A DNA stretch of 64,000 nt, from assembly GCF_000373925.1 (NCBI RefSeq), contig NZ_KB892749.1, positions 47,353 through 111,352 of the forward strand. Direction: 5' to 3'. Position numbers and translations under genes: made by a program. The notes under the pieces were generated by a model that was given only the letters and a program-made list of their open reading frames with translations, was not told where the DNA came from and searched no databases. This document shows positions 24,978 to 33,025 of the stretch, one piece after another (position 1 is the first letter of the stretch; the number at the start of each line of letters is the position of its first letter). The stretch is from Actinopolymorpha alba DSM 45243. GTDB lineage: Bacteria > Actinomycetota > Actinomycetes > Propionibacteriales > Actinopolymorphaceae.

Positions 24978-26020
24978 GTTCCCCCTCGCGTTCTCCTACG
25001 GCGAGCCCGGCGGACCACGGCCGCCGTGCCCAGCAACGCCACGGTGGCCCCGGCCGCACCGAGGGTCGCCGTCTCCCGGCGGCCGATCCGCCGCCCGAAG
25101 GCCGCGTGCCGCCCAGCGACTTCGGTGGCCAGAACCTCACACGCGGTGGCATTGTCGTACGTCGGCCGCCAGCCGGCCGCGGTGAGTTTCGCCGACGACA
25201 CTACCCACGGGTGACTGACATAGGCGAGGTCACTGGCCGGCGCGGGTGTGAGACCCAACCGGTGAAGTCGCTCCGCCGCCCCCAGCGCCAGGCTCTCGGG
25301 AAGCTCGAGGCGCGGCAGGCCGAACAACGTCTCGATCTCGTCCTGCTCGAGGAACCCTTCACAGCCCACCGTGACCGGCCCCTCGACACGACCGAGCACC
25401 GCGTACTCCAGCGCACTCACCAGGTCATCGACGTGGCAGAACTGCCAGCTGGGCCGGCTGCCCCGGATGACCAGCAGGCGGGCCGCCTCGAAGTGCCGGG
25501 TCAGGAACGTGTCGATGCCCGGGCCGACCAGCATCGACGGGCGTACGACGGTGACCGAAAGCCCGGGATGCGTCTTGGGTGCCCGGCGCGCGAGCCACTC
25601 GATCTCCAGCAGATCCGCGACGACCCCTTCCGGGCGCGCCCGCAGCGGCCCGTCGTCCTCGAGCGGGACGGGGTTGTCGGGGAAGGCGCCGTAGACCATG
25701 GCACTCGTACACACCACGACCCGGGGTACGCCGGCGGCCGCCGCCGCGGTCAGGACCGTCTGCGCGCCCCTGACATTGCGTTCGCTGCGCTGGCGCGGGT
25801 CGGAGTCGGGTGAGACCTCAACGTCGAGGTGGACGACGACGTCACACCTCGCGATGCGCTGGGCGATCGCCGGATCACGGACATCAAGGACCCGCCACTC
25901 CACTCCGTCGACGTCACCTCGGTGTTCGTCGACGCCGATGACCCGCTTCACCTCGTCGAGTGCGACGAGGCGTTCGGCGAGAGCGCGCCCGATACCGGAC
26001 GATGCGCCGGTGACGGCCAC
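24974..26020 (-). CDS. NAD-dependent epimerase/dehydratase-type SDR with C-terminal membrane helix
   Basis: The extended SDR has a Rossmann motif VAVTGASSGIGRALAERL at its start and DVVVHLDVEVSP, VVCTSAMVYGAFPDN (Ser and Tyr of the active site; the Tyr-x3-Lys pattern is not clear) and VVRPSMLVGPGIDTF. A C-terminal hydrophobic stretch (AAGATVALLGTAAVV) precedes an Arg-rich end. The only standard start (GTG 26020) falls inside strand beta-1. The frame is open back to a TAG and contains a CTG at 26113 that would add 31 residues (NDEPTRVRARRSRRTTRRPA...), so the true start is uncertain. moaE is coupled by ATGA overlap. Confidence 0.82.
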   Translation of the reverse strand: MAVTGASSGIGRALAERLVALDEVKRVIGVDEHRGDVDGVEWRVLDVRDPAIAQRIARCDVVVHLDVEVSPDSDPRQRSERNVRGAQTVLTAAAAAGVPRVVVCTSAMVYGAFPDNPVPLEDDGPLRARPEGVVADLLEIEWLARRAPKTHPGLSVTVVRPSMLVGPGIDTFLTRHFEAARLLVIRGSRPSWQFCHVDDLVSALEYAVLGRVEGPVTVGCEGFLEQDEIETLFGLPRLELPESLALGAAERLHRLGLTPAPASDLAYVSHPWVVSSAKLTAAGWRPTYDNATACEVLATEVAGRHAAFGRRIGRRETATLGAAGATVALLGTAAVVRRARRRRTRGGT

Positions 26021-26142
26021 AACGAGACCTCCGCCGCGGCGGCCCAGAAGCGCAGGGCGACGCGTCGTGCGTCGGCTGCGCCGGGCACGAACACGGGTGG
26101 GTTCGTCGTTCAGAGGGAAACTCCCGGGCTAGGTTGGACGAT

Positions 26143-26247
26143 ATGAACTGCTCGCTTCGTACGGCTGGGTCGCGCCGGTCGGCAAGCCCCATGCACGAGA
26201 CCATCCGCACGCAGCTTCCCCTCATCCTGCCGGAGGTCCAACCGTGA
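26143..26247 (+). CDS. Possible 34-residue upstream ORF
   Basis: An ATG six to seven bases after a TAGGTT box opens a frame starting MNCSLRTAGSRRSASPMHET. Its TGA overlaps the GTG start of the DUF2342 gene (GTGA). Either the 5' leader is untranslated and this is chance, or a short leader peptide is coupled to the downstream gene. Confidence 0.35.
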   Translation: MNCSLRTAGSRRSASPMHETIRTQLPLILPEVQP

Positions 26248-27587
26248 GCAACGACGAGCCCGGCGCCGGACGCGAGGGCGGCGAGCCCGAGAAGCGTCCA
26301 CCCGGCGGCCAGGACAACCCGTTCGCGGGGTTCGACCTCGGCGCGATTTTCGGACAGCTGCAGAGCATGTTCTCGTGGCAGGGCGGCCCCATCAACTGGA
26401 ACCTCGCCAAAGAGACGGCTCGGCAGACGATTCGCGAAGCCGGCGACGCTTCGTTGACCGGTGCCGAACGCGCGGCGGTCGACCAGACCGTCCGGCTGGC
26501 CGAGCACTGGCTTGACGAGGCTACGACCCTTCCGGCCGGATCGGCCGGCGCGGCCCTCGCCTGGAACCGCAGCGACTGGCTCGAGGGCACGCTGCCCGCC
26601 TGGCAGAAGCTCGTCGAACCCCTCGCCACCCACGTCGTGGGCGCGATGGAGAAGGCACTGCCGGAGCAGCCCGGTCCGATGGGCACTCCGCTCACCGGTG
26701 TCCTGACGCAGGTCGGCGGCATGATGTTCGGTGCTCAGGTCGGGCAGGGCCTCGGGCAGCTGGCCACCGAGGTGTTCGGCGCCACCGACGTCGGGCTACC
26801 CCTGGGTCCGGCGGGCCAACCGGTCCTGCTTCCGGCGAACGTCGCGAAGTTCGGCGAGGGTCTCGGCCTCCCCGCCGAGGACGTACGCCTCTACCTGGTC
26901 CTGCGCGAATGCGCCCATCAGCGCCTTTTCCACCATGCGCCGTGGTTGTCCGCGCACCTGTTCTCGGCGGTCGAGGACTACGCGCGCGGGATGCACGTGG
27001 ACGTCAGGAAGCTCGAGGACGCCGTGGGTCAGATCGACATGACCAACCCCGAGGCGCTGCAGGAGGCGCTCGGCGGTGGCCTGTTCGAACCCGAGGAGAC
27101 GCCTCGCCAGAAGGCCGCCCTCGCACGGCTGGAGACCGCGCTCGCCCTCGTCGAGGGCTGGGTCGACGACGTGGTGACGGTCGCGGCCGCGCCGCGCATG
27201 CCGTCGGCGGTCCAGCTCCACGAGGCGGTACGCCGGCGTCGAGCCGAAGGCGGCCCGGCCGAGCAGACGTTCGGGACGCTGGTCGGACTCGAGCTGCGGC
27301 CACGCCGGATGCGGGACGCCGCGACGCTGTGGGCCGCACTCCGGGAGGAGCACGGCATCACGGCCCGGGAGTCCCTGTGGGCGCACCCAGACCTGTTGCC
27401 GTCCGGTGACGACCTCGACGACCCACGTGGCTTCGCCGCACACGCCGGCGCACCGGAGAGCCTCGACCTCGGTGACCTGGGCTTTGACCTACCAGGCGAG
27501 CCCGGCACGCCGGGCACTCCAGATGAGCCCGGCACGCCCGGCGACAAGCCAGCTGGGGAGAGCGGCGACGACGGACCTGCACGGTGA
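26244..27587 (+). CDS. DUF2342/zinc-dependent metalloprotease-like protein
   Basis: The 447-residue protein starts (GTG) SNDEPGAGREGGEPEKRPPG and is soluble. Conserved parts are FGQLQSMFSWQGGPINWNLAKETARQ, AVDQTVRLAEHWLDEAT, VGGMMFGAQVGQGLGQLATEVFG and the metal-site-like LRECAHQRLFHHAPWLSAHLFSAVEDYARG. Pro/Gly repeats (GEPGTPGTPDEPGTPG) form the C-terminus. The family is annotated as a zinc-dependent metalloprotease/hydrolase in actinobacteria, with limited biochemical proof. It is coupled to the downstream Nudix gene by a GTGA overlap. Confidence 0.88.
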   Translation: MSNDEPGAGREGGEPEKRPPGGQDNPFAGFDLGAIFGQLQSMFSWQGGPINWNLAKETARQTIREAGDASLTGAERAAVDQTVRLAEHWLDEATTLPAGSAGAALAWNRSDWLEGTLPAWQKLVEPLATHVVGAMEKALPEQPGPMGTPLTGVLTQVGGMMFGAQVGQGLGQLATEVFGATDVGLPLGPAGQPVLLPANVAKFGEGLGLPAEDVRLYLVLRECAHQRLFHHAPWLSAHLFSAVEDYARGMHVDVRKLEDAVGQIDMTNPEALQEALGGGLFEPEETPRQKAALARLETALALVEGWVDDVVTVAAAPRMPSAVQLHEAVRRRRAEGGPAEQTFGTLVGLELRPRRMRDAATLWAALREEHGITARESLWAHPDLLPSGDDLDDPRGFAAHAGAPESLDLGDLGFDLPGEPGTPGTPDEPGTPGDKPAGESGDDGPAR

Positions 27588-28126
27588 GCGGCCTGCACGC
27601 CGACGCCGTGACGGTTTTGTCCGCATGGGAAGCACCGAACGACCACCAGGAAGCTCTGCGGCGGCACTACCTCGAGTATCTGGCCCAGAATGCCGACGGA
27701 GTGTGGCGGAGCTGTCGCCCCTCGCATCTCACCGCGGGGATGATCATCCTCGACCACGATGGGCGACACACCCTGCTGGTGCTGCACGGGCGGATCAACC
27801 TGTGGGTGCAGCCCGGAGGTCACTGCGAGCCGGGCGACCGGTCACTCATGGAGGTCGCCGAGCGTGAGGCGCGGGAGGAGACCGGGCTCGCGGAGCTCGT
27901 CCTCGACGCGAAGCCGATCGCGTTGTCCCGCCATCGCTCACCCTGTGGCGCCGAGACTCATCTGGATGTGCAGTATCTGGGTACGTCACCCGCGGGCGCT
28001 GCCCCGGTGGTCAGCGACGAGTCGCACGACGTCCGATGGTTTCCGGTGAGCGCGCTCCCGGGCGAGCTGGCCTCGGGGGTCGCCGAGAGCGTCGCGACCG
28101 CGGTGGCCGCACTCGTGCGGCGCTGA
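27584..28126 (+). CDS. Nudix hydrolase
   Basis: The 180-residue protein has a Nudix fold with PGGHCEPGDRSLMEVAEREA and then REETGL. The metal-binding REAREETGL part is intact, while the upstream GGHCEPGD form is the subtype common in actinobacterial Nudix proteins. An N-terminal helical region of about 45 residues precedes the fold. The substrate, a nucleoside-diphosphate derivative, is unknown. The GTG start overlaps the DUF2342 stop. Confidence 0.9.
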   Translation: MSGLHADAVTVLSAWEAPNDHQEALRRHYLEYLAQNADGVWRSCRPSHLTAGMIILDHDGRHTLLVLHGRINLWVQPGGHCEPGDRSLMEVAEREAREETGLAELVLDAKPIALSRHRSPCGAETHLDVQYLGTSPAGAAPVVSDESHDVRWFPVSALPGELASGVAESVATAVAALVRR

Positions 28127-28191
28127 CGGGGCTCATCGAGGGCTGACCGGGAGTCCTCGCCCGCCCCATGCTCAGGCGCCGGCCCCCATGC

Positions 28192-28371
28192 TCAGGTGAA
28201 CGCCAGGACCACCACGACGACCAGGAACGCGACGACGAGGATCCCGCCCACGACCAGCGCGAGCGGCGGGATACTCCGACGGGATGGTCCACCGCTGCCG
28301 TCCTCGACGAACTTCTGGAACATCACGGTGCTGGCACTGGGGTCCTCTTCGGCCTTGTTCATGTCCGACAT
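28192..28371 (-). CDS. Small single-helix membrane protein (59 residues)
   Basis: The frame reads MSDMNKAEEDPSASTVMFQK and ends with one strong helix, ALVVGGILVVAFLVVVVVLA, close to the C-terminus, so it is tail-anchored. The cytoplasmic DPSASTVMFQKFVEDGSG stretch is charged and non-random. It sits on the minus strand between the Nudix and deformylase genes. Two copies of CCCCATGCTCAGG flank its stop. No function is known. Confidence 0.75.
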   Translation of the reverse strand: MSDMNKAEEDPSASTVMFQKFVEDGSGGPSRRSIPPLALVVGGILVVAFLVVVVVLAFT

Positions 28372-28580
28372 GCCGCGAAACCTTACCGGCCCAGTCCCCG
28401 CTCGACCGCCTCAGCGGCGTTCATTTCACGAGAGACCACGGCTGAGTCACCCACTGCTACGCGCCACCCCACTGTCGGTGACGACACGTCCGGCAGACGA
28501 CATTTGCCGCGGACAACCGGCCGGTGTGAATGCCTATACCGTGAGGTGCTGCTGAGAACGCAGGACCGGAAGGAGAAGCC

Positions 28581-29144
28581 GTGGGCACCCTGCCCAGCGG
28601 AGGCAACGTACGCCCGATCACCCGGTGGGGCCAGCCCGTCATGCACCATCCCTGCCGGCCCGTGGATGCCTTCGACGAGCACCTGTCCGACCTCGTGGCC
28701 GACATGGTGGCGACCATGGAGGCGGCCGACGGTGTGGGCCTGGCCGCCAACCAGATCGGCGTTGACCTGCGGGTGTTCGTCTTCCGCTGCACCGACGCCG
28801 ACGAGATTGTCCACGAAGGCGTGGTCTGCAACCCGGTCCTCGAGCTACCAACCGGACAAGACCGGCGGCTGGAGGAGTCTGACGAGGGATGCCTTTCGCT
28901 CCCCGGTGCTTTCGTGCTCTGCGCCCGTCCCGACACGGCCGTCGTACGCGGAGTCGATCAGTTCGGCGCTCCGGTCGAGGTGCACGGAACGGGCCTGCTG
29001 GCCCGCTGTCTCCAGCACGAGACCGACCACCTCGAGGGCACGGTGTTCGCCGATCGGCTGCCCAAGCGGGTCAGGCGCCGGTTGTTCGCCGAAGCGGAAG
29101 ACGTCGCCGACGAGTTCGGACCGGAGTGGCCGGCCGGCAGCTAG
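28581..29144 (+). CDS. def: Peptide deformylase
   Basis: The 187-residue enzyme has all three deformylase motifs: GVGLAANQIGV (motif 1), EGCLSLPGAFV with the metal Cys (motif 2) and CLQHETDHLEGTVFADRL with the HExxH metal histidines and Glu (motif 3). It removes the N-formyl group from nascent proteins in the cytoplasm. GTG start with GAAGGAG nine bases upstream. Confidence 0.94.
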   Translation: MGTLPSGGNVRPITRWGQPVMHHPCRPVDAFDEHLSDLVADMVATMEAADGVGLAANQIGVDLRVFVFRCTDADEIVHEGVVCNPVLELPTGQDRRLEESDEGCLSLPGAFVLCARPDTAVVRGVDQFGAPVEVHGTGLLARCLQHETDHLEGTVFADRLPKRVRRRLFAEAEDVADEFGPEWPAGS

Positions 29145-29182
29145 GGACCCCCCGCCGCACCACCGCCGCCTGCGGCCACCCG

Positions 29183-29803
29183 TCAGGTCAGCGGCAGCGG
29201 TATGAGGCGGTTTTCGAGCGCGGCGACGACTCCTCTCGTGACGACGGCGGGGCCAGAAAGCTGTTCGTACGCGGCGAGCAGCGCCGTCCGCAGGCTCGGC
29301 CGGACGACGTCCGCACCCAGGTGGTTCAGGGCTCCCGACCGGTTCAACCGGTCAAGCACGGCCCGCTCCACCGCGCCGACGTACAACCGCGGGCCGCTGG
29401 CGCGAAGTTTGTGGTGGAGTTCGAGGAGTGCTTCACAGCCCGCGTCGTCGATCTCCGGCGTGGCCTCCAGCGCCAGTACGACAGCGACCGGAAGCGGGTC
29501 GCACGCCGTCACACACCCGATCACGGTGCTCACGAGGGTGGCCGCCGTGCCCGCGTCGAGCCGGCCCGTGGGCTGCAAGCAGATGAGGTCGCGGCTGATC
29601 GAGGCTGGTCGCCGCTCGGGCGCCGGAACGGCTGGCAGCAGCCGGTCCCGGGCCCGGCGGACCAGGCGAGACCCCACCCCCCGCGGTGCGGTGGCGTGCG
29701 GTGGCGCCCCGTGTGGCGGCGCCCCATGTGGTGGCGCTTCCGGTGATGCCCCCCGGCGCGGCGCCACCCGGCGCGCCAGCGAGTACACGTCGTCGAGAAG
29801 CAT
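29183..29803 (-). CDS. STAS-like domain protein
   Basis: The 206-residue protein has a Pro/His-rich N-terminus with PPHGAPPHGAPPHA repeats and a C-terminal STAS-like domain. That domain contains LQPTGRLDAGTAATLVSTVI, ALEATPEIDDAGCEALLELHHKLRASGPRLYVGAVERAVLDRLNRSG and helix-ending NHLGADVVRPSL. The acidic-DDAG loop resembles the phosphorylatable region of anti-sigma-factor antagonists but lacks the usual Ser, so partner switching is uncertain. ATG at 29803 is chosen for the GGGGAG four bases upstream. Confidence 0.65.
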   Translation of the reverse strand: MLLDDVYSLARRVAPRRGASPEAPPHGAPPHGAPPHATAPRGVGSRLVRRARDRLLPAVPAPERRPASISRDLICLQPTGRLDAGTAATLVSTVIGCVTACDPLPVAVVLALEATPEIDDAGCEALLELHHKLRASGPRLYVGAVERAVLDRLNRSGALNHLGADVVRPSLRTALLAAYEQLSGPAVVTRGVVAALENRLIPLPLT

Positions 29804-29907
29804 CGCTCTCCCCAGCAAAGTGATGTTCTCCAGGTCCCTGATGAGTCTCCGCGACCCGGCCGGCCTCCGGCCTCACCCTGATCGGGCGAACCCAGCACGC
29901 GCGCCGT

Positions 29908-30342
29908 TCAGCGTCCTGATCTGCGTTCGGACGGATGGAGTTGGGCCGCGACGTAGGGACCGACGAGCTCCGAGCACTCCCGCCTGGGAGCCGCCACCTC
30001 GACGATCGCGCCGTCGTCGAGCCGGAGCCGGAGCAGAAGGGGATATGGCCCCAGATGCCGGAGATTGGCCGGCGCGTCCTCGAGGTCCTCGGCGAACCGG
30101 CAGGCCAGGAGCAGGACGCGGCTCAGTGCCACCCCGCGGTAGACCACCAGAACGTCATGCACCCAGGAGGCGTACGCGGAGCGCCGCGACCAGCGCTGTG
30201 GCAGCGACTCGAGCCCCCACGACGAACTCCTTAGCCGGCACCGAAAGATCCCTGGTGCGCTCTTGATCCGGCGGCGCCGCCACAAGACAGCGACCGCAAG
30301 ACATATCACCACGACTGTGACAAGACTCGGCACCCATAGCAT
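29908..30342 (-). CDS. DUF2550-like membrane protein
   Basis: The 144-residue protein starts MLWVPSLVTVVVICLAVAVL, one N-terminal membrane helix followed by RRRRIKSAPGIFRCRLR and a soluble domain (SWVHDVLVVYRGVALSRVLLL...GPYPLLLRLRLDDGAIVEVAA). The helix-RRR-CRLR layout and length fit DUF2550. GGGGAGGTG lies before the start. Function unknown. Confidence 0.72.
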   Translation of the reverse strand: MLWVPSLVTVVVICLAVAVLWRRRRIKSAPGIFRCRLRSSSWGLESLPQRWSRRSAYASWVHDVLVVYRGVALSRVLLLACRFAEDLEDAPANLRHLGPYPLLLRLRLDDGAIVEVAAPRRECSELVGPYVAAQLHPSERRSGR

Positions 30343-30538
30343 CACACCGACACCTCCCCGCGCGCACGGCTCACCCACGCTCAGGTTCGAAGAGGCCCGG
30401 GGCATCGACCACACCCCCAGCGGATGAAATGCCCCCGCCCCGCCTGGCCGGCCGGCGTGTCGATACTGGCTGGCGTGTCGGGTCACCCGTGGTTCAGTGC
30501 GCCTGGCCGGCTCACCCGTCGACGGGGCTGGTCAGCCG

Positions 30539-31126
30539 TCAGTCCTCGCACTCCGACAGCGGGAGATGCGCGGTGGCCGCGACCCCTTCGAGGTAACCGC
30601 GAGCGCGGTCGGCTTGTGGATAACGGCGTACCAACGACCAGAAACGAGGGGTGTGTCCGGCCTCGACGAGATGTGCCAGCTCGTGGACGAGGACGTAATC
30701 GACGACCCATGCGGGCATGCCACGCAGTCGGGTGGAGAGCCGGACACTGCCGTCGCTCGGCGTACAGGACCCCCACCGCATGCCCTGGTTGGTCACCCAC
30801 CGCACGCTGGCCGGCTCCACACCGTCGCCGAGGTAGCGGCGGCTCAGGGCGCGGGCCCGGTCGAGAAGCTCCCCGTCGCTGGGGCTGCGCCGGCGTTCCT
30901 GCGCGGCGAGCCGGTCGAGCATGACACCGACCCAGCGGCGCTCCTCGGCCCTGCTCATCCGGGCGGGAAGGAGGACGATGACCCGATCGCCCTCGCGGTA
31001 GGCGCTGACCGTGCGGCGCCTCCGCTGGCTCCGCCGCACCTCAACCTGGCAGGGCTCCTCGCGCGCCTGGGCGGTGCGTAAGCCCGGGCGCGCCTCAGTC
31101 CGTTGCCTCGGTGCCGGTGCGGCCAC
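30539..31126 (-). CDS. YgjP/DUF45-type metallopeptidase (M48-like)
   Basis: The 195-residue soluble protein has the zinc motif YVLVHELAHLVEAGHTPRFWSLV (HExxH plus a downstream His and aromatic residues) and RWGSCTPSDGSVRLSTRLRGMP, diagnostic for the DUF45/YgjP group. The GTG start has GGGGAGG about a dozen bases upstream, so a slightly later start is possible. Its gene is common in this syntenic block. Substrate unknown. Confidence 0.88.
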   Translation of the reverse strand: MAAPAPRQRTEARPGLRTAQAREEPCQVEVRRSQRRRRTVSAYREGDRVIVLLPARMSRAEERRWVGVMLDRLAAQERRRSPSDGELLDRARALSRRYLGDGVEPASVRWVTNQGMRWGSCTPSDGSVRLSTRLRGMPAWVVDYVLVHELAHLVEAGHTPRFWSLVRRYPQADRARGYLEGVAATAHLPLSECED

Positions 31127-31341
31127 CCCAGAAAACTACCTCCCCGCGCCGACTGGGGCCTCTCGTCTTCCACAAGGGTGTCTCTTTTCCACAGGCTGGC
31201 ACCTCGGGGAAATGTGTCGTGATCGTGACTTTTCGGGCTCTGCCCGGCAGCATTCCCACAACCTGCCCCAGGAAATCCACCGCGAGAGGGCACTCTTTGC
31301 ACAGCTCGTCCACAATCTTGTCCACATTCGGGGATAAGACG
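31127..31341. promoter_or_regulatory. Gene-free region with DnaA-box-like cluster
   Basis: No gene is seen. Four same-strand 9-mers resemble actinobacterial DnaA boxes: TCTTCCACA (31166-31174), TTTTCCACA (31185-31193), TCGTCCACA (31306-31314) and TTGTCCACA (31318-31326, consensus). Confidence 0.45.
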
Positions 31342-31370
31342 TTGACGCGACGGATGCCGGCTCGTAGGTT
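31342..31370 (+). promoter_or_regulatory. Housekeeping-type promoter
   Basis: TTGACG (31342-31347) and TAGGTT (31365-31370) are separated by exactly 17 bases. The predicted start site is about 31376, the first base of the structured segment described next. Confidence 0.7.
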
Positions 31371-31375
31371 CGACG

Positions 31376-31475
31376 ATCAGGAAGCCCCCGGACACGGAGC
31401 GTCCGCTCGCATGGGGAAGGCGTGCGGACCCACCGGTTCGGGGGCTTCGACATACGCTCCGTAGCCGGTTCTGAT
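31376..31475 (+). ncRNA. Candidate structured small RNA or leader RNA
   Basis: Nested pairings cover the first hundred transcribed bases: ATCAG/CTGAT (31376-31380 with 31471-31475), GAAGCCCCCG/CGGGGGCTTC (31381-31390 with 31439-31448) and GTCCGC/GCGGAC (31401-31406 with 31424-31429). An alternative pairing is ACGGAGCGT (31394-31402) with ACGCTCCGT (31454-31462). G+C-rich hairpins follow at about 31490-31520. I cannot assign an Rfam family. It is either a stand-alone RNA or the start of a 340-base leader of the DUF5679 gene. Confidence 0.5.
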
Positions 31476-31718
31476 GGCCGCCGGCGCGGGGTGCCCCGCA
31501 TCCCCTCGGGAGGGGGTACGGTCGACACGGCCGCACCCGGTTGTCCGCCTCGCGCGTCCTTCCAGCACGCACGGGTATAAAGGTGGGCACCATGGGCAGG
31601 ACATCAGCCATGCGCGTGCCGAGCACCCAGGCGAGGACAGCGCTGGCATAAGGTGACCCGAGATCGGGCGGCCCGGGCGGGTCCGCCCTGCCCCGACCCA
31701 GCACAGAGGAGGGCCGTC

Positions 31719-31877
31719 ATGGCGGAGACCTACACAGGCGAGTTCTACTGCGTGAAGTGCAAGGCCAAGCGCAACGCGACCGGCGAGATCAAGGTGAACG
31801 ACAAGGGCACCCGGATGGCCAAGGCCACCTGCCCCGAGTGCGGCACCAACCTCAACCGGATCCTCGGCAAGGCCTGA
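31719..31877 (+). CDS. DUF5679 zinc-ribbon protein (52 residues)
   Basis: The small protein MAETYTGEFYCVKCKAKRNA and so on carries two CxxC pairs (YCVKCK and CPECG) about 28 residues apart, a zinc ribbon. It matches DUF5679, a short, highly conserved actinobacterial protein. GAGGAGG precedes ATG. An extended -10 box TATAAA at about 31574-31579 may drive it, and a 19-codon ATG-started frame lies between that box and the gene. Function unknown; a nucleic-acid or ribosome role is a guess from its size and fold. Confidence 0.9.
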   Translation: MAETYTGEFYCVKCKAKRNATGEIKVNDKGTRMAKATCPECGTNLNRILGKA

Positions 31878-31892
31878 GCACGCACCAACGTC

Positions 31893-31963
31893 GGGCGGCC
31901 GGTCACCTCCGGCCGCCCCTCCCACTCCCGGCCAGGCACCACTAACCGCTGGCCGGGAGTGGG
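31893..31963 (+). terminator. Two tandem terminator hairpins
   Basis: GGGCGGCCGG/CCGGCCGCCC (31893-31918) and a 15-bp stem (31921-31935 with 31949-31963) follow the DUF5679 stop within 15 bases. They separate it from the convergent DUF3817 gene. Confidence 0.8.
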
Positions 31964-31985
31964 CGACGCCTCCCGGTGAAGCCTC

Positions 31986-32036
31986 CTAGGGCGTGTTGGC
32001 TCGCTTCACCGGCGCCATTCGAGAAACACGCCCTAG
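31986..32036. repeat. 51-bp palindromic element
   Basis: CTAGGGCGTGTT (31986-31997) and AACACGCCCTAG (32025-32036) are perfect 12-bp inverted arms around 27 bases, with CTAG at both outer ends. The right arm overlaps the end of the DUF3817 gene. It resembles a tiny palindromic repeat or IS-end relic. Confidence 0.6.
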
Positions 32037-32386
32037 AGCCGCTCTCCGCGGCGAACCCGTCCGACCACCACCCGCTCCGCCACGAACGACAGGAACGGCA
32101 CCGTGCCGGCAACCAGCACGAGCAGCGTTCCGCGGAGCGACCACCGTGCCCTCAGCGCGAGGTCGGCGGCCAGCACCAGGTAAAGCATGTACAAAAATCC
32201 GTGCAAGGGTCCGACAACCGCCACGAGCCCGGCATTCTGGGCGGCGTACTTGAGCGGCATCGCGACCAGCACCAGCACGAGCAGGAACACCCCCACGACG
32301 TACGCGATGACGCGGTAGCGGGTCAGGCGTCCCCGGAGGCTGGGAGCGAGCGGCTGGGTCGTGGCGTCGACGGGCGTCTCGGTCAC
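32033..32386 (-). CDS. DUF3817-family membrane protein
   Basis: The 117-residue protein has three membrane helices: IAYVVGVFLLVLVLVAMPL, GLVAVVGPLHGFLYMLYLVLAADLAL and GTLLVLVAGTVPFLSFVAE. The conserved GPLHGFLYMLYL motif and a late FVAERVV identify DUF3817. Its ATG overlaps the stop of the upstream membrane protein gene (ATGA). Confidence 0.88.
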   Translation of the reverse strand: MTETPVDATTQPLAPSLRGRLTRYRVIAYVVGVFLLVLVLVAMPLKYAAQNAGLVAVVGPLHGFLYMLYLVLAADLALRARWSLRGTLLVLVAGTVPFLSFVAERVVVGRVRRGERL

Positions 32387-32877
32387 ACGGACTCCTGCGA
32401 TCGGCGGTGCAGAGCGGCGAGGTACTTGTTGTAGGCGGCCAGCTCGGGATCCTCCGCCTCACCGGCCTCGTCGAGGCGCGACCCGATCGCCGCACCGACC
32501 CGCTTGGGCGGGAGAGGCGGAAGGAGATCGTCGCCGTCTCGCTGGGTCTTGGCCACGGACGTCCCGGTCAGCGCGCCGTCCGTCTGGACCTCGGACACGC
32601 TGTCAGAGGGCTCCGAGGGAGGCGCGTCAGCGTCGCCGAGCAGCTTCCACCACAGATACACGGCGAACGCCGCGAAGAACGGCCACTGCAGGGTGTAGCC
32701 GAGGTTCTGCCAGTTGCCGGTCGACGACTCGAACCTCCGCAGCTGCCACCACGCGAGGAACAGGAACGCCCCGACGGCGAGTACGACGAACACGGTGAAA
32801 GCCGCCCATCGCGGCGTCAGCAGTCGCCTGGCCCTCGACATGGTCGCGCCGCCCACCGCGGCCTGTGGGGGGTTCAT
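32383..32877 (-). CDS. Conserved two-helix membrane protein
   Basis: The 164-residue protein has two helices, WAAFTVFVVLAVGAFLFLAWWQLRRFE and LQWPFFAAFAVYLWWKLLGD. A linker rich in Asp, Glu and Ser follows, then a C-terminal EDPELAAYNKYLAALHRR motif conserved in actinobacterial homologues. The WWQLRRFESSTGNWQNLGYTLQWP region between the helices is the family hallmark as I recall it. The start may instead be the internal ATG at 32841 (MSRARRLL). Function unknown. Confidence 0.78.
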   Translation of the reverse strand: MNPPQAAVGGATMSRARRLLTPRWAAFTVFVVLAVGAFLFLAWWQLRRFESSTGNWQNLGYTLQWPFFAAFAVYLWWKLLGDADAPPSEPSDSVSEVQTDGALTGTSVAKTQRDGDDLLPPLPPKRVGAAIGSRLDEAGEAEDPELAAYNKYLAALHRRSQESV

Positions 32878-33025
32878 GGTCGCGTTCGACTCCTCGTTCC
32901 CTCCGGCTCGTAGGCCGACACTAACACCGCCTGTGGATGAAACCGGCGGGGCCGCGAGGAGACGTGGCAGGCTTCACTCCTTCCAGAATCCGCTCGTGGT
33001 CGGACTCGCACGGGGAGGTCACTTG

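Noticed and set aside
31381-31448. tRNA-like 10-bp acceptor stem
   Set aside because: There is no T-stem, no GTTCAAATC-type loop and no plausible anticodon arm, so it is treated as an unknown structured RNA.
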